Assembly: GCF_020595055.1 (NCBI RefSeq)
Contig: NZ_JAJDOO010000004.1
Span: 62,001-126,000, forward strand
Source: Desulfosporosinus shakirovi
GTDB taxonomy: Bacteria > Bacillota > Desulfitobacteriia > Desulfitobacteriales > Desulfitobacteriaceae
Reading direction: 5' to 3'
DNA: 64,000 nucleotides
The first letter of the stretch is position 1, and every line of letters begins with the position of its first letter. Of this stretch, positions 8,213 through 16,665 are shown piece by piece. The notes beneath the pieces were generated by a model that was not told where the DNA came from, did not search any database, and saw only the letters and a program-made list of their open reading frames with translations. The position numbers and the translations under genes were made by a program.

Positions 8213-9193
8213 CTATACTAATGCTCCGTACATTGGCGGTGTCTTTGTCCAGCCTTTCGCTTTACCGTATTTTAGGAATTTATCATAGGACCTCATTTCG
8301 TCTTTAAATAAATCGATGAATGTTTTGCGCAGACTGTCATTTCTTACCGTTTCCATTACTGCCCTCATGTGCAGGTCAATAGAATTCTGAAGGCCTGTGA
8401 GAAGAATTCTATACATAAATTGATCTTCCATTGCTTCCGGATCTATGCGCTGAACCATTTCAGCGGGTGGCCTTTCAGGTACTTGGACACTATAGTTTAG
8501 ACACAGTTCCTCAAGTTTCTCGATCTGCTTTTTGATAATTATTAAGCCCATATCTAAGACAGCAATAAAGCTTGTGTCATGGGCGAAACTAATGGAGAAC
8601 ATGATTAATTCCAGCTGGTCATATCTTAAGTTTAAATGGTCCCAGAGATGGAAAGCTTCACTGATTGATAAATCCTCAGTTTTAATGGGCTTGGAGGGCT
8701 TATAAGCCGGAGGATTGTCCTCCCAGCTCTTTAATTTACCAAATTTATAGAGTATTTGAAATTGATAGGTGTGGCCTAACAGGGCATGTTTGAAAAGTTC
8801 ACGGAGTTGATCATTACTTGTAGTAGTTCTATAGCACCGACCAAGGACAACCATTTGAGTAACCAGGTCTTCATAGATTCTCCTGTAAATATATCTATCT
8901 GTAAGCTCATCAACCCTTTTATCAATCCGGATATCCACTGCGGGTCTCTTGGGCAAGGTTACAGAATAGTGGGTTGCCTTCTCTTCCAATATCTTTGATT
9001 CCTTTATAAAGGTACTTAAGAAGCGACTAAGCATAAGATCAAAATCACGGTCATGGATAAAGTTCCTATACATCTGAAGGGTTTCTATACTTCCATAACG
9101 TGCCCTTAAGGCGTTCCATAAATTGAAGGCTCCTAGAATATCAATAACGTCTTCACCAGATAGTTTTTTAAAGAAAGAAAACAAAACAATCAC
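8213..9193 (-). CDS. DUF3231 family protein (two tandem domains)
   Basis: The 326-aa protein consists of two ~150-residue alpha-helical repeats. Each starts with an 'AFxLWxxLxxRY' helix (GAFNLWNALRARYGS; EAFHLWDHLNLRYDQ) and contains the spacer 'YSVxxPxRP' (THYSVTLPKRPAVD; LNYSVQVPERPPAE). Each ends with a 'YxxxLKYGKxKxW' stretch (LYKFGKLKSW; FLKYGKAKGW). This is the DUF3231 signature, a ferritin-like helical fold found almost only in spore formers, where some members are spore-coat associated. No membrane segment or metal-ligand set is evident. The gene is monocistronic and ATG 9193 follows a GAGGTG site. Confidence 0.85.
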   Translation of the reverse strand: MIVLFSFFKKLSGEDVIDILGAFNLWNALRARYGSIETLQMYRNFIHDRDFDLMLSRFLSTFIKESKILEEKATHYSVTLPKRPAVDIRIDKRVDELTDRYIYRRIYEDLVTQMVVLGRCYRTTTSNDQLRELFKHALLGHTYQFQILYKFGKLKSWEDNPPAYKPSKPIKTEDLSISEAFHLWDHLNLRYDQLELIMFSISFAHDTSFIAVLDMGLIIIKKQIEKLEELCLNYSVQVPERPPAEMVQRIDPEAMEDQFMYRILLTGLQNSIDLHMRAVMETVRNDSLRKTFIDLFKDEMRSYDKFLKYGKAKGWTKTPPMYGALV

Positions 9194-9386
9194 CTCATTA
9201 TAAGATTCTTTTAGTATCCGTTGGACAGGGTAATTTTATGCGATGCACAGAAAGGTCTTAAGAACCGGGAGCGACAACTTATTGGCATTTGAGTGTTTAA
9301 GATAATTAAAGAAAAATAGAGGTAAAATCCAAATAATGTCCAATATATAATAGATATTAAAATACGGAACGAACAGAGGTTGATTT

Positions 9387-12269
9387 GTGCAAAATCACAT
9401 GAGCTTGAACGATAGTTTTCCAGTTGTGGGCATCGGAGTCTCGGATGTTGGGAAAAAGGCGTTTAAAGCTTTTTTCGAAAATATGCCAGACGACTGTGGG
9501 ATGGCCTTTGTTATTGTTGGCTGTCACGAAATGACGGTTCAGATCCTGCAGGAATACACATCTATGCCTGTTTTAGTTGTGAAAGACGATATGAAGATGA
9601 TGCCTAACCATGTGTTCATATGCCCGAAAGATAAAGATACCGGAGTTGTACGGGGTAATTTTTATTTGAGGGAACCCCTTTCTAATCCTCGAAAACCTTT
9701 AGATTATTTTTTCAGCACCCTGGCCTATGACCAGGGCGAAAATGCCATATGTATTATTCTTTCTGGCATAAGTCATGATGGAGCGCTGGGCTTAAAAGAA
9801 ATTAAAGCACAGTTTGGGATGGTCATGGTTCAGGACGGGGGCTTAGCGTGTGCTGATTCCGTTGGCAGTGCCTCGGTCTGGGAATTGGCAGATTTTATTC
9901 TTCCTATTGAGAAAATGGGTGACCAGCTTCTTTTGCACTGTAAATGGTTGCAGCGAAGAGCTTCGCGGAATATGAACGAAAAATTGAGTAAGAACTCAGA
10001 AATACTAAAGAGAGTGCTTTTCATTATCCAAATGCACAACAGCCACGATTTTTCCCTTTACAAAAAAGGCACAATTTACCGGCGTATAGAAAGCAGAATG
10101 CGCGTCTGCCATATTCAAGATATTGAGGAGTATGTTCGCTATTTGCAGCGAAACGCTTCAGAGGTGGAAACTCTTTTCAAAGCGATACTTATTAACGTAA
10201 CCCGTTTTTTTCGTGACTCTGAAGCCTTCGAGGTTTTGGAGAATCAAGTGATTCCTGATTTACTGGCGGATAAACCGGAGGGATATAACTTACGAATATG
10301 GATCCCCGGGTGTTCCAGCGGGGAAGAAGTTTACTCTCTGGCAATCATAATTCAGGAATGCATGTACAAAGCCCGGAAGAATATGACGCTACAGATATTC
10401 GCGACAGATATTGACGAAGACGCCGTTTTGACGGCAAGGACTGGCTTATACCCCTTAAGTATCGCGGAGGATATACACCCTGAGCGCTTAAATCGCTTTT
10501 TTAAGCAAGAAGAAAATCGATACCGGATTTCGAAGGAAATCCGGGAAACCATAATTTTTGCTTCTCATGATCTTATTAAAGACCCGCCTTTCATTAAGGT
10601 GGATATGATCAGCTGCCGAAACCTTTTAATATACTTTGAAAATTCTTTGCAAAAGAGGCTTTCCAATCTTTTTCATTTCAGCATCCTACCCAATGGAATA
10701 CTCTTTTTAGGCCCTTCCGAATCCTTTGGAAGCAACACGAACCTTTATACTGTGTTAAATAGCAAATGGAAGTTATATAAACGCCGGGATGTCATTTCCA
10801 AACTCTGGGCAAATTTTCTTCCCAATTCATCAATAATCACGGCAGCCAAAGCAAGGGCGGATTTTACAAGCATCGTCGGATCAGAAAAATCAGGAATGAT
10901 CAATTCGATAGAGAAGATGTTGTTAGAAAACTATACCCCGCCCTGTTTTATCGTTAATGAAAAGGGAGATATCATTTATATCAATGGGCGTAGTAGAAAA
11001 TATTTTGAGCTAGCGACAGGAGAAGTTAGTCTAAACATCGCAACCATGGTTAAGGAGGAAATGCGGTATAGCTTAAGGGCAGTACTTCGTCAGGCAGCTA
11101 AAACGAAAGAAGAAATTACGATTGAAGGCGTGAGGGTGATCATCAATGAGGAACAAGTCACGCTTAATTTTGGTGTTAGGCCCATTGAGGAACCCGGAAC
11201 ATTACAGGGTTTGATCCTGGTGATCTTTGAGGAAGTGTATGCATTACCCATTGATACTCCGCTAAGTAACATCGGTGACGGCTCGTCCAATGCTGTGACG
11301 CGGATCGACGAACTGGAGAATGAGCTGAAGAGTACAAAGGTTCAACTCTTCAGAACCATCGAAGAGATTGAATTATCCTACATGGAGACAGCGGCGGCCA
11401 ACGAAGAACTACACTCCGCTAATGAGGAATTACAGAGTTCAAATGAAGAGATGGAGACTTCCCGAGAAGAAATGCAGTCCCTCTACGAGGAAGTCGTAAC
11501 CGTTAACAATGAACTGCAAGCTAAACTGAATGAACTGGCCCACTCTAATGACGATATGACGAATCTTTTAAACAGCACAGAAATCGCCTTTATATTTCTG
11601 GATAGCAATTTAAACATTATGCGGTTTACTCCTTTAGTCCCCAGGCTTGTTAACATCATTCCCTCAGATGTTGGTCGTCCTCTGGCCCACCTTGTAACAA
11701 AGCTCCGCAAGACGGATATTGTCTGCGAAGCCCAGAGGGTTCTGGAGACATATGGCCCTATTGAGAAGGAGGTAGAAACCTTAGATGGGGTATGGTACCT
11801 GATGCGGTTAACACCCTATCGAACTTCCGAAAACACCGTGGCCGGTGTCGTAGTTTCGTTTGTTAATATCAGTAAACTTAAGGCACTAAATTTATTGAAT
11901 ATTGAGCTGACGGACAGACGTGATTATGCCTTTAGTATTATAGAGGCCATTGGCTTCCCCCTTCTGGTGCTGGACGGTGATTTTAGGGTTCTAACAGCGA
12001 ACTTGGATTTTTACCGCGTTTTCCAGGTGACACCTTTAGAAACGGAAGGCACGTTGCTCTCACAACTTAGTGAAGGCCGATGGAATACTCGCGAGTTGGA
12101 GGAAAAACTTACCACTATTATCGCTGAAGGGATATCTTTTCGAAGCTTCCTCTTGGATTATGAATTCCCAGGCGTCGGCTATAAAAAGATTTATCTCGAT
12201 GCCCACCGGATTAACAGCAAAAAGCCATCTGCAGATTTAATCCTAGTCATCTTTAAGACTGAGAATTGA
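9387..12269 (+). CDS. CheB-CheR-PAS fusion signalling protein
   Basis: This 960-aa protein has, in order: a CheB-type methylesterase domain (~10-190), a CheR methyltransferase domain (~205-470), a PAS-like segment (~510-600), a long Glu-rich coiled coil (~650-720; EELHSANEELQSSNEEMETS) and one or two more PAS domains (~725-955). The CheB triad appears present as Ser19 (GIGVSDVG), His47 (VGCHEM) and Asp131 (LSGISHDGALGL), although the usual ASAGG loop is altered. CheR shows NVTRFFRD, the SAM loop WIPGCSSGEEVYSLA and SCRNLLIYF. It lacks a receiver domain, a kinase domain and membrane segments. Starts at GTG 9387 after AGAGGT. The hybrid kinase 32 bp downstream is the probable partner, so this is likely a sensory system outside classical chemotaxis. 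Confidence 0.9.
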   Translation: MQNHMSLNDSFPVVGIGVSDVGKKAFKAFFENMPDDCGMAFVIVGCHEMTVQILQEYTSMPVLVVKDDMKMMPNHVFICPKDKDTGVVRGNFYLREPLSNPRKPLDYFFSTLAYDQGENAICIILSGISHDGALGLKEIKAQFGMVMVQDGGLACADSVGSASVWELADFILPIEKMGDQLLLHCKWLQRRASRNMNEKLSKNSEILKRVLFIIQMHNSHDFSLYKKGTIYRRIESRMRVCHIQDIEEYVRYLQRNASEVETLFKAILINVTRFFRDSEAFEVLENQVIPDLLADKPEGYNLRIWIPGCSSGEEVYSLAIIIQECMYKARKNMTLQIFATDIDEDAVLTARTGLYPLSIAEDIHPERLNRFFKQEENRYRISKEIRETIIFASHDLIKDPPFIKVDMISCRNLLIYFENSLQKRLSNLFHFSILPNGILFLGPSESFGSNTNLYTVLNSKWKLYKRRDVISKLWANFLPNSSIITAAKARADFTSIVGSEKSGMINSIEKMLLENYTPPCFIVNEKGDIIYINGRSRKYFELATGEVSLNIATMVKEEMRYSLRAVLRQAAKTKEEITIEGVRVIINEEQVTLNFGVRPIEEPGTLQGLILVIFEEVYALPIDTPLSNIGDGSSNAVTRIDELENELKSTKVQLFRTIEEIELSYMETAAANEELHSANEELQSSNEEMETSREEMQSLYEEVVTVNNELQAKLNELAHSNDDMTNLLNSTEIAFIFLDSNLNIMRFTPLVPRLVNIIPSDVGRPLAHLVTKLRKTDIVCEAQRVLETYGPIEKEVETLDGVWYLMRLTPYRTSENTVAGVVVSFVNISKLKALNLLNIELTDRRDYAFSIIEAIGFPLLVLDGDFRVLTANLDFYRVFQVTPLETEGTLLSQLSEGRWNTRELEEKLTTIIAEGISFRSFLLDYEFPGVGYKKIYLDAHRINSKKPSADLILVIFKTEN

Positions 12270-12301
12270 TTTAGTTATGTTTAAATAAGGGGGGTGATTG
12301 C

Positions 12302-13972
12302 ATGGATGGTGTAAAATTACGCCAAGAAGCAGAAGCACTGAGAAACCAAAGGAACAGAGTTATCGGAAATACTTCGGCAGAAGGTTTAACGGAGAACATG
12401 GAACTGGAGGTTCATCAAATCGAATTATCAATGCAAAATGAAGAGTTGCAGCGTGTTGGTCTGGAGAACGAATTATCCCGGGACAAATATAGGAAATTAT
12501 ATGATTTTGCCCCAGTGGGTTTTTTTACCTGTGGGACTAATGGCCTGATCCTGGAAGTAAACCGGACTGGGGCTGCTTTACTCGGAATGGAGAAGGATAA
12601 TTTATTGGGTAAGGTCTTTACCAGCTTTGTGCTTGATGAACACCAACACATTTTTTCGCGGTACTGCAAGTTGTTGGGGCAAATTAATACAAAGCAGGAA
12701 TGCGAATTGAACCTTCGGAGGAATGATGGGACGGTTTTTTGTGCTTTAGTTGAAGGGATAGCTGAAAAAGAGACAGATGAAAATGACACCCTTTGTTTTC
12801 TTTCAGTCAAAGACATTACCGAACGGAAGAAGAATGAGGAAAATAAAGTAAATTACCAAAGGATAGAATCTTTGGGAATTTTGGCTGGGGGGATAGCCCA
12901 CGACTTTAACAATCTACTGACGGTTATATTAGGTAACATTTCATTATATAAAATGAAGAATTTGAAGCAGGAAAAAAACCTGGAACTATTGGAAGAGGCA
13001 GAAAAGGCTTGCCAGCAGTCCACGGATTTAACCTTGCAGCTGTTGACCTTTGCCAAGGGGGGGAAGCCCCTTAAAGAGGTGATATCCATTGAGCCATTAC
13101 TTAATGATACTGTCATTTTTGCGATGAGGGGTTCCAATGTGCGTTATGAACTTGAATTGTCCGATGATTTATGGATGGTTGAGGTTGATGGCGGACATAT
13201 CAGACAGGTGGTGAACAATCTGGTCATTAATGCTCAGCAAGCCATGCCTAATGGGGGAACGGTGTCTTTGAGGTGCGAGAACAAACACTTGACTCAGGAA
13301 GAGGGACTGCCGTTAAACGTAGGCCCCTATCTAAAGATAACCGTGGAAGATCGCGGAGTTGGGATCCATAAAGATCAGTTGAACAGGATTTTTGATCCTT
13401 ACTTTACGACAAAGGCTCAAGGTAACGGGTTAGGATTAGCTACTTCTTATTCCATAGTCAAGCGGCACAATGGTCACATTAGGGTTGAGTCCGAACCCGG
13501 TCAAGGGACAGCTGTATCTGTCTACCTTCCAGCTATACCGGGAACGGCTCTGTCAGAGAAGAAGGCAATAGAACCCCTTCTTTCTGGGTATGGTAAAATT
13601 TTGGTTATGGATGATCAAACCTCCATACGAGAAGTTATCGGGGGAATGCTGACCCAGTTGGGTTGTGAACCTGCCTTTGCAGTAGACGGAGAGGAAGCCA
13701 TCCTTCTTTACAGGGAAGCCAGTGAGAGGGGCGAGCCCTATGATGCTGTTATTATCGATCTGACCGTACCCGGTGGAGCAGGTGGCAGACAAGCCCTAGA
13801 AGAGATCATTAAAATCGATCCCCAGGTCAAGGCCATAACCTCCAGCGGCTACTGTAACGACGCCATTATGACTGATTTTAAAAAGTATGGATTCAAAGCT
13901 GCTTTACCTAAGCCCTTTTCCCTGGAGGAACTAAGCAGAGTTCTTAGGAATACTGTTATGGACTCCATGTAA
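12302..13972 (+). CDS. Hybrid histidine kinase (PAS-HisKA-HATPase-REC)
   Basis: The 556-aa soluble protein has an N-terminal helical segment, a PAS domain (~60-180; YDFAPVGFFTCGTNG) and a HisKA domain with the H-box LAGGIAHDFNNLL (His200). An HATPase domain follows (~265-400, N-box NNLVINAQQAMPNGG, G-boxes EDRGVGI and GNGLGLA). A C-terminal receiver (~430-550) has phospho-acceptor Asp486 (VIIDLTVPG) and conserved Lys (PKPF). GGGGGTGATTG precedes ATG 12302. It has no transmembrane segment, so the signal is probably intracellular or comes from the CheB-CheR-PAS protein encoded 32 bp upstream. No output DNA-binding domain or partner regulator is encoded nearby. Confidence 0.92.
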   Translation: MDGVKLRQEAEALRNQRNRVIGNTSAEGLTENMELEVHQIELSMQNEELQRVGLENELSRDKYRKLYDFAPVGFFTCGTNGLILEVNRTGAALLGMEKDNLLGKVFTSFVLDEHQHIFSRYCKLLGQINTKQECELNLRRNDGTVFCALVEGIAEKETDENDTLCFLSVKDITERKKNEENKVNYQRIESLGILAGGIAHDFNNLLTVILGNISLYKMKNLKQEKNLELLEEAEKACQQSTDLTLQLLTFAKGGKPLKEVISIEPLLNDTVIFAMRGSNVRYELELSDDLWMVEVDGGHIRQVVNNLVINAQQAMPNGGTVSLRCENKHLTQEEGLPLNVGPYLKITVEDRGVGIHKDQLNRIFDPYFTTKAQGNGLGLATSYSIVKRHNGHIRVESEPGQGTAVSVYLPAIPGTALSEKKAIEPLLSGYGKILVMDDQTSIREVIGGMLTQLGCEPAFAVDGEEAILLYREASERGEPYDAVIIDLTVPGGAGGRQALEEIIKIDPQVKAITSSGYCNDAIMTDFKKYGFKAALPKPFSLEELSRVLRNTVMDSM

Positions 13973-14356
13973 TCTTTATGGGTCAGGTCGGCATTTATCG
14001 ATAGTTATCTCTTTGATTTCCATATCCCGTTGGTTGAAGGTTTGATTCAGTCGCCAGGTGTAAGCACTTTTCCTTCTCTATTTCCTGTTTAGGTCTTTCA
14101 CTATTGTTTTAATTCTAAATATGATGAGAGTATGTGTTATACAGCTGACTTTACAGGGTTGGCTGTGTTTTTCTTTATACACAAGCAGTTGGAATTCATG
14201 ATAGTCACGTTCATCAGTATAAAAATATTTTAAAGAGTTCTATTTTGTTAACTTGTATCAATAAATTCCATATATTATGTTAAGGACAATATATTTGGCG
14301 AAAGTGTTTGATTACGATATGCAATTGGTACTAAACGATGTGGAGGGATAAAATTA
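13973..14356. other. Gene-free intergenic region ahead of the bclA-like gene
   Basis: No coding frame is supported. CATATATTA at 14269-14277 resembles the -10 of mother-cell sporulation sigma factors (CATANNNTA), about 80 bp before the bclA-like start. That would suit a spore-surface gene, but the -35 was not convincing. Confidence 0.35.
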
Positions 14357-15133
14357 ATGGCTGAATTAACAACCGGTTTGATTGAAAATACTGCTGTGTT
14401 AGGCGTCAGACCGACCGTTACCATTGTGGTGAGGATTACAAATGATGGGATCACAACAAAATCGGTGATGACTGAAGGCAGCTTCGTTTTGGGGGCAATG
14501 AAAGTGCTCTATGTATTAGAGGACATTAATGTGTTGCCCGGTGAAGCAGTGGAAAGAATATATTTTTCCGATTTTGATGCTTTTGAATTTCAATTTACCA
14601 CCAGCTCGCCGGAAGTAGTAATATCTGCTTGGGGGAAGGATGCAGCAGGCAATTTAGTGGCAGCCCATCGAGTCTTACCGGCAGAACTTGAAGAGATCAC
14701 TTTATCGGCAGTATTAAACTTTGCAGACTTTTTTGCTCTGATGCCTCCTGATAATGCAGCAACAGTTGCTCCCGGTACTGACGTAAGCTTTCCTCAAGAC
14801 GGACCTACCAGCGGAACAACTATTACCAGAACTAGTGATACTGAATTAAACTTATCTGCAATCGGCACTTATCAGGTTTTGTTTCAGGTAAGTGTGAGTG
14901 AGGCGGGTCAGTTGATTTTAACTCTCAATGGGGTCGACCTAGCATATACGGTAGTCGGGCGGGCAACAGGTACTTCACAAATAGTGGGAATGGCTTATGT
15001 GACTACAACAGTTGCCGATTCATTGCTCACTGTCCGAAACCCTGCCGGCAATGCAACGGCGCTAACCATTACCCCTATCGCCGGAGGAACAAGGCCTGTT
15101 TCAGCTCATCTAGTGATCACACAAGTCGCCTAG
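14357..15133 (+). CDS. BclA C-terminal-domain-like spore surface protein
   Basis: The 258-aa protein has no signal peptide. Residues ~1-110 form a beta-rich domain (TVTIVVRITNDG, then VLYVLEDINVLPGEAVERIY, then VVISAWGKD). Residues ~120-258 match the jelly-roll domain of the exosporium protein BclA: FADFFALMPPDNAATVAPG, then ISxxGTYQVLFQVSVSEAG, LILTLNGVDLAYTVVGRATG and the end LTITPIAGG. Family members are TNF/C1q-like trimers on the spore surface. The usual collagen-like Gly-X-Y region is absent. GGAGGG precedes ATG 14357. The TAG stop overlaps the first base of the repeat element at 15133. Confidence 0.8.
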   Translation: MAELTTGLIENTAVLGVRPTVTIVVRITNDGITTKSVMTEGSFVLGAMKVLYVLEDINVLPGEAVERIYFSDFDAFEFQFTTSSPEVVISAWGKDAAGNLVAAHRVLPAELEEITLSAVLNFADFFALMPPDNAATVAPGTDVSFPQDGPTSGTTITRTSDTELNLSAIGTYQVLFQVSVSEAGQLILTLNGVDLAYTVVGRATGTSQIVGMAYVTTTVADSLLTVRNPAGNATALTITPIAGGTRPVSAHLVITQVA

Positions 15134-15293
15134 GGGATGTAACGAAACTTGTTTTCCGGTTTATTACATCCCCACTCTATTTGTAATCCCCTGATATAAT
15201 AGAGGACTGTTCACCACTTCAAAGGTGTACAGTCCTCTATTTTGGGATAACGCACCACCAGCTTGAAAAAATCTCAAGTTTCGTTACGGCCCC
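15133..15293. repeat. Dispersed 161-bp inverted-repeat element, full copy A
   Basis: The ends are GGGGATGTAACGAAACTTG (15133-15151) and its near-perfect complement CAAGTTTCGTTACGGCCCC (15275-15293). Inside are a first hairpin that reuses the left end (GGGGATGTAA with TTACATCCCC) and a central hairpin with arms AGAGGACTGTTCACC and GGTGTACAGTCCTCT. It codes for nothing and shows no clear target duplication. The size and ends suit a MITE-like non-autonomous element. The hairpins and the location between 3' ends also suit a bidirectional terminator. Confidence 0.85.
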
Positions 15294-15350
15294 TTACTCT
15301 TTTTGCCAATGCCCTTTTCTTTATATTGGTAAATTCTTATATAAACATAT

Positions 15351-15536
15351 AGAAAAACATGCCACCAGTGATAATGGGAATATCCAATACTTGGGGGAAT
15401 GGTCTTGTTTTCTCCAACGGCCTTATCGAATGCTTCTTGTCCCCTAGGGGTACCAACCTACTGGCTTATAGGCGTGTTGCAAGAGATACGGGCTTGTCTC
15501 TGTAATAAGTTTGTTAGGTTTTCTGTTGGTGATTAT
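15351..15536 (-). pseudogene. yyaL 5' fragment (third copy)
   Basis: On the minus strand, after a GGAGGACAAAATC site, the sequence reads [19 protein letters not shown], then VGWYP, a stop, and then GQEAFDKAVGENKT, PSIGYS, HYHWW. This is the start of a YyaL/DUF255 thioredoxin-like domain with an in-frame stop and a ruined CHWC motif. No ATG/GTG/TTG remains at the expected start. Only ~60 codons survive, and the 3' side runs into the element at 15133-15293, just as the frameshifted yyaL gene abuts the truncated copy at 551-669. Confidence 0.7.
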
Positions 15537-15626
15537 GATTTTGTCCTCCAAAAGTGTGGTTATTCTACATGACAATGATATTAGTATTTCAATATATTTT
15601 AACCTTTATAAAGGATTATTACTATT

Positions 15627-15724
15627 ATTCTAACTATATTTGGCGTACTCTATCTTCGCTTGGGGTGGGTAGTCGGAAATGTCGGATTTAAAGGAACTCT
15701 TACCATTATTGTTTTAGCCCATAT
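15627..15724 (+). pseudogene. 5' fragment of the SLC12-like transporter gene
   Basis: About 95 bp are nearly identical to 26503-26601, inside the transporter gene at 26440: ATTCTAACTATATT, then CTATCTTCGCTTGGGGTGGG, then TAGTCGGAAATGTCGGATTT and on to TTTTAGCCCAT. The match covers codons for residues ~22-54 (TILTILGVILYLRLGWVVGN). A small deletion near the front shifts the frame and the copy stops abruptly at ~15724. It is in the same orientation as the full gene ~10.9 kb downstream. Confidence 0.85.
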
Positions 15725-15843
15725 CTGATCAGCAGCGCAACGACCTACAGTTGGCATTTGCTTATTATTTCAGAAGGTATATGATATCATAGAAAAATGG
15801 GGACACTATGGTTCATTAGTAATAAACAATTTTCATTATAATT

Positions 15844-16624
15844 TTGGGGTTAAAGAGGCATTGGTGTTTAGATATATCTGTGACGGGGTTATTAACTACT
15901 TCAACTTTCTTTGGTTTTTCTTCTCTTAAGTTAAGTCAACCCTTTCGAACAACAGGAATTCGCAAATTCTATGGGGTCTCAAGCTTTACTTGCTTAGAAG
16001 GCACCCGAGCAGAGTCTCTTCCAGGTAAAGACGTAGTTTATCCGTTTCTTAATGAATCCCGTTATAACTTGAGACGTTTCTATCAGTTACTCAGCCTAAG
16101 ATTGGTGGGCGATTTGAAAAACTCACCTCCGCACAGCGTATCCGTGTTTTTATCGTTGATGATTCAGGAATCGGAATAAACGCAGAGATTGCTTGGCAAT
16201 TCTAACGACAGATATTACCTCAGATAATGCTGAGATTATAAGAGCTTATGGGCTGAGTTGGGGTATCGAGACCAGTTTCAAAGTGGCTAAATCGCCCTTG
16301 AAACTGGGTACTGAATTCCAAGGGCGGTCATTCGATATGATGATTAGCCACACGACGATCGTCTTTACTCGTTATCTCATCCTTGAGTGGGAGCGTAGAC
16401 AAACTAACGATGAACGCTCACTGGGAGGATTGTTTTACCTTTTTTTAGATGAGGTAATGGATCTAGACTTAAAAACAGCCTTGCGCCAACGGATGGCATT
16501 TGTACTCGATCTATCACCGAACAAACCCAAGAACAAAGAATCGCTTAATCAACGACACAAATGGATCAGAGAATTGCCCAGTTATATCAAGGGTTTATTC
16601 GCACAACTGGGGTGCGAAAGTTGA
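15844..16624 (+). pseudogene. Broken IS4-superfamily transposase
   Basis: Pieces of a DDE transposase appear in order but in different frames. First comes an N-terminal part (KDVVYPFLNESRYNLRRFYQ, then LLSLRLV), then RIRVFIVDDSGIGINAEIAW around the first catalytic Asp. The C-terminal part follows (16193-16624; LTTDITSDNAEIIRAYGLSW, GIETSFKVAKSPLKLGTEFQ, MISHTTIVFTRYLILEWERR), including the Y..W.IE..FK motif of IS4-type enzymes with its catalytic Glu and the Lys. The middle is deleted near 16190. No terminal inverted repeats were identified. It lies directly upstream of the dehalogenase module. Confidence 0.8.
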
Positions 16625-16665
16625 GGTTCTAACTAAATAACATTAAACTAAATATGGAGGACATA

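Noticed and set aside
15844-16179. 111-codon frame as a protein gene
   Set aside because: It is the out-of-frame N-terminal part of a broken IS4-type transposase.
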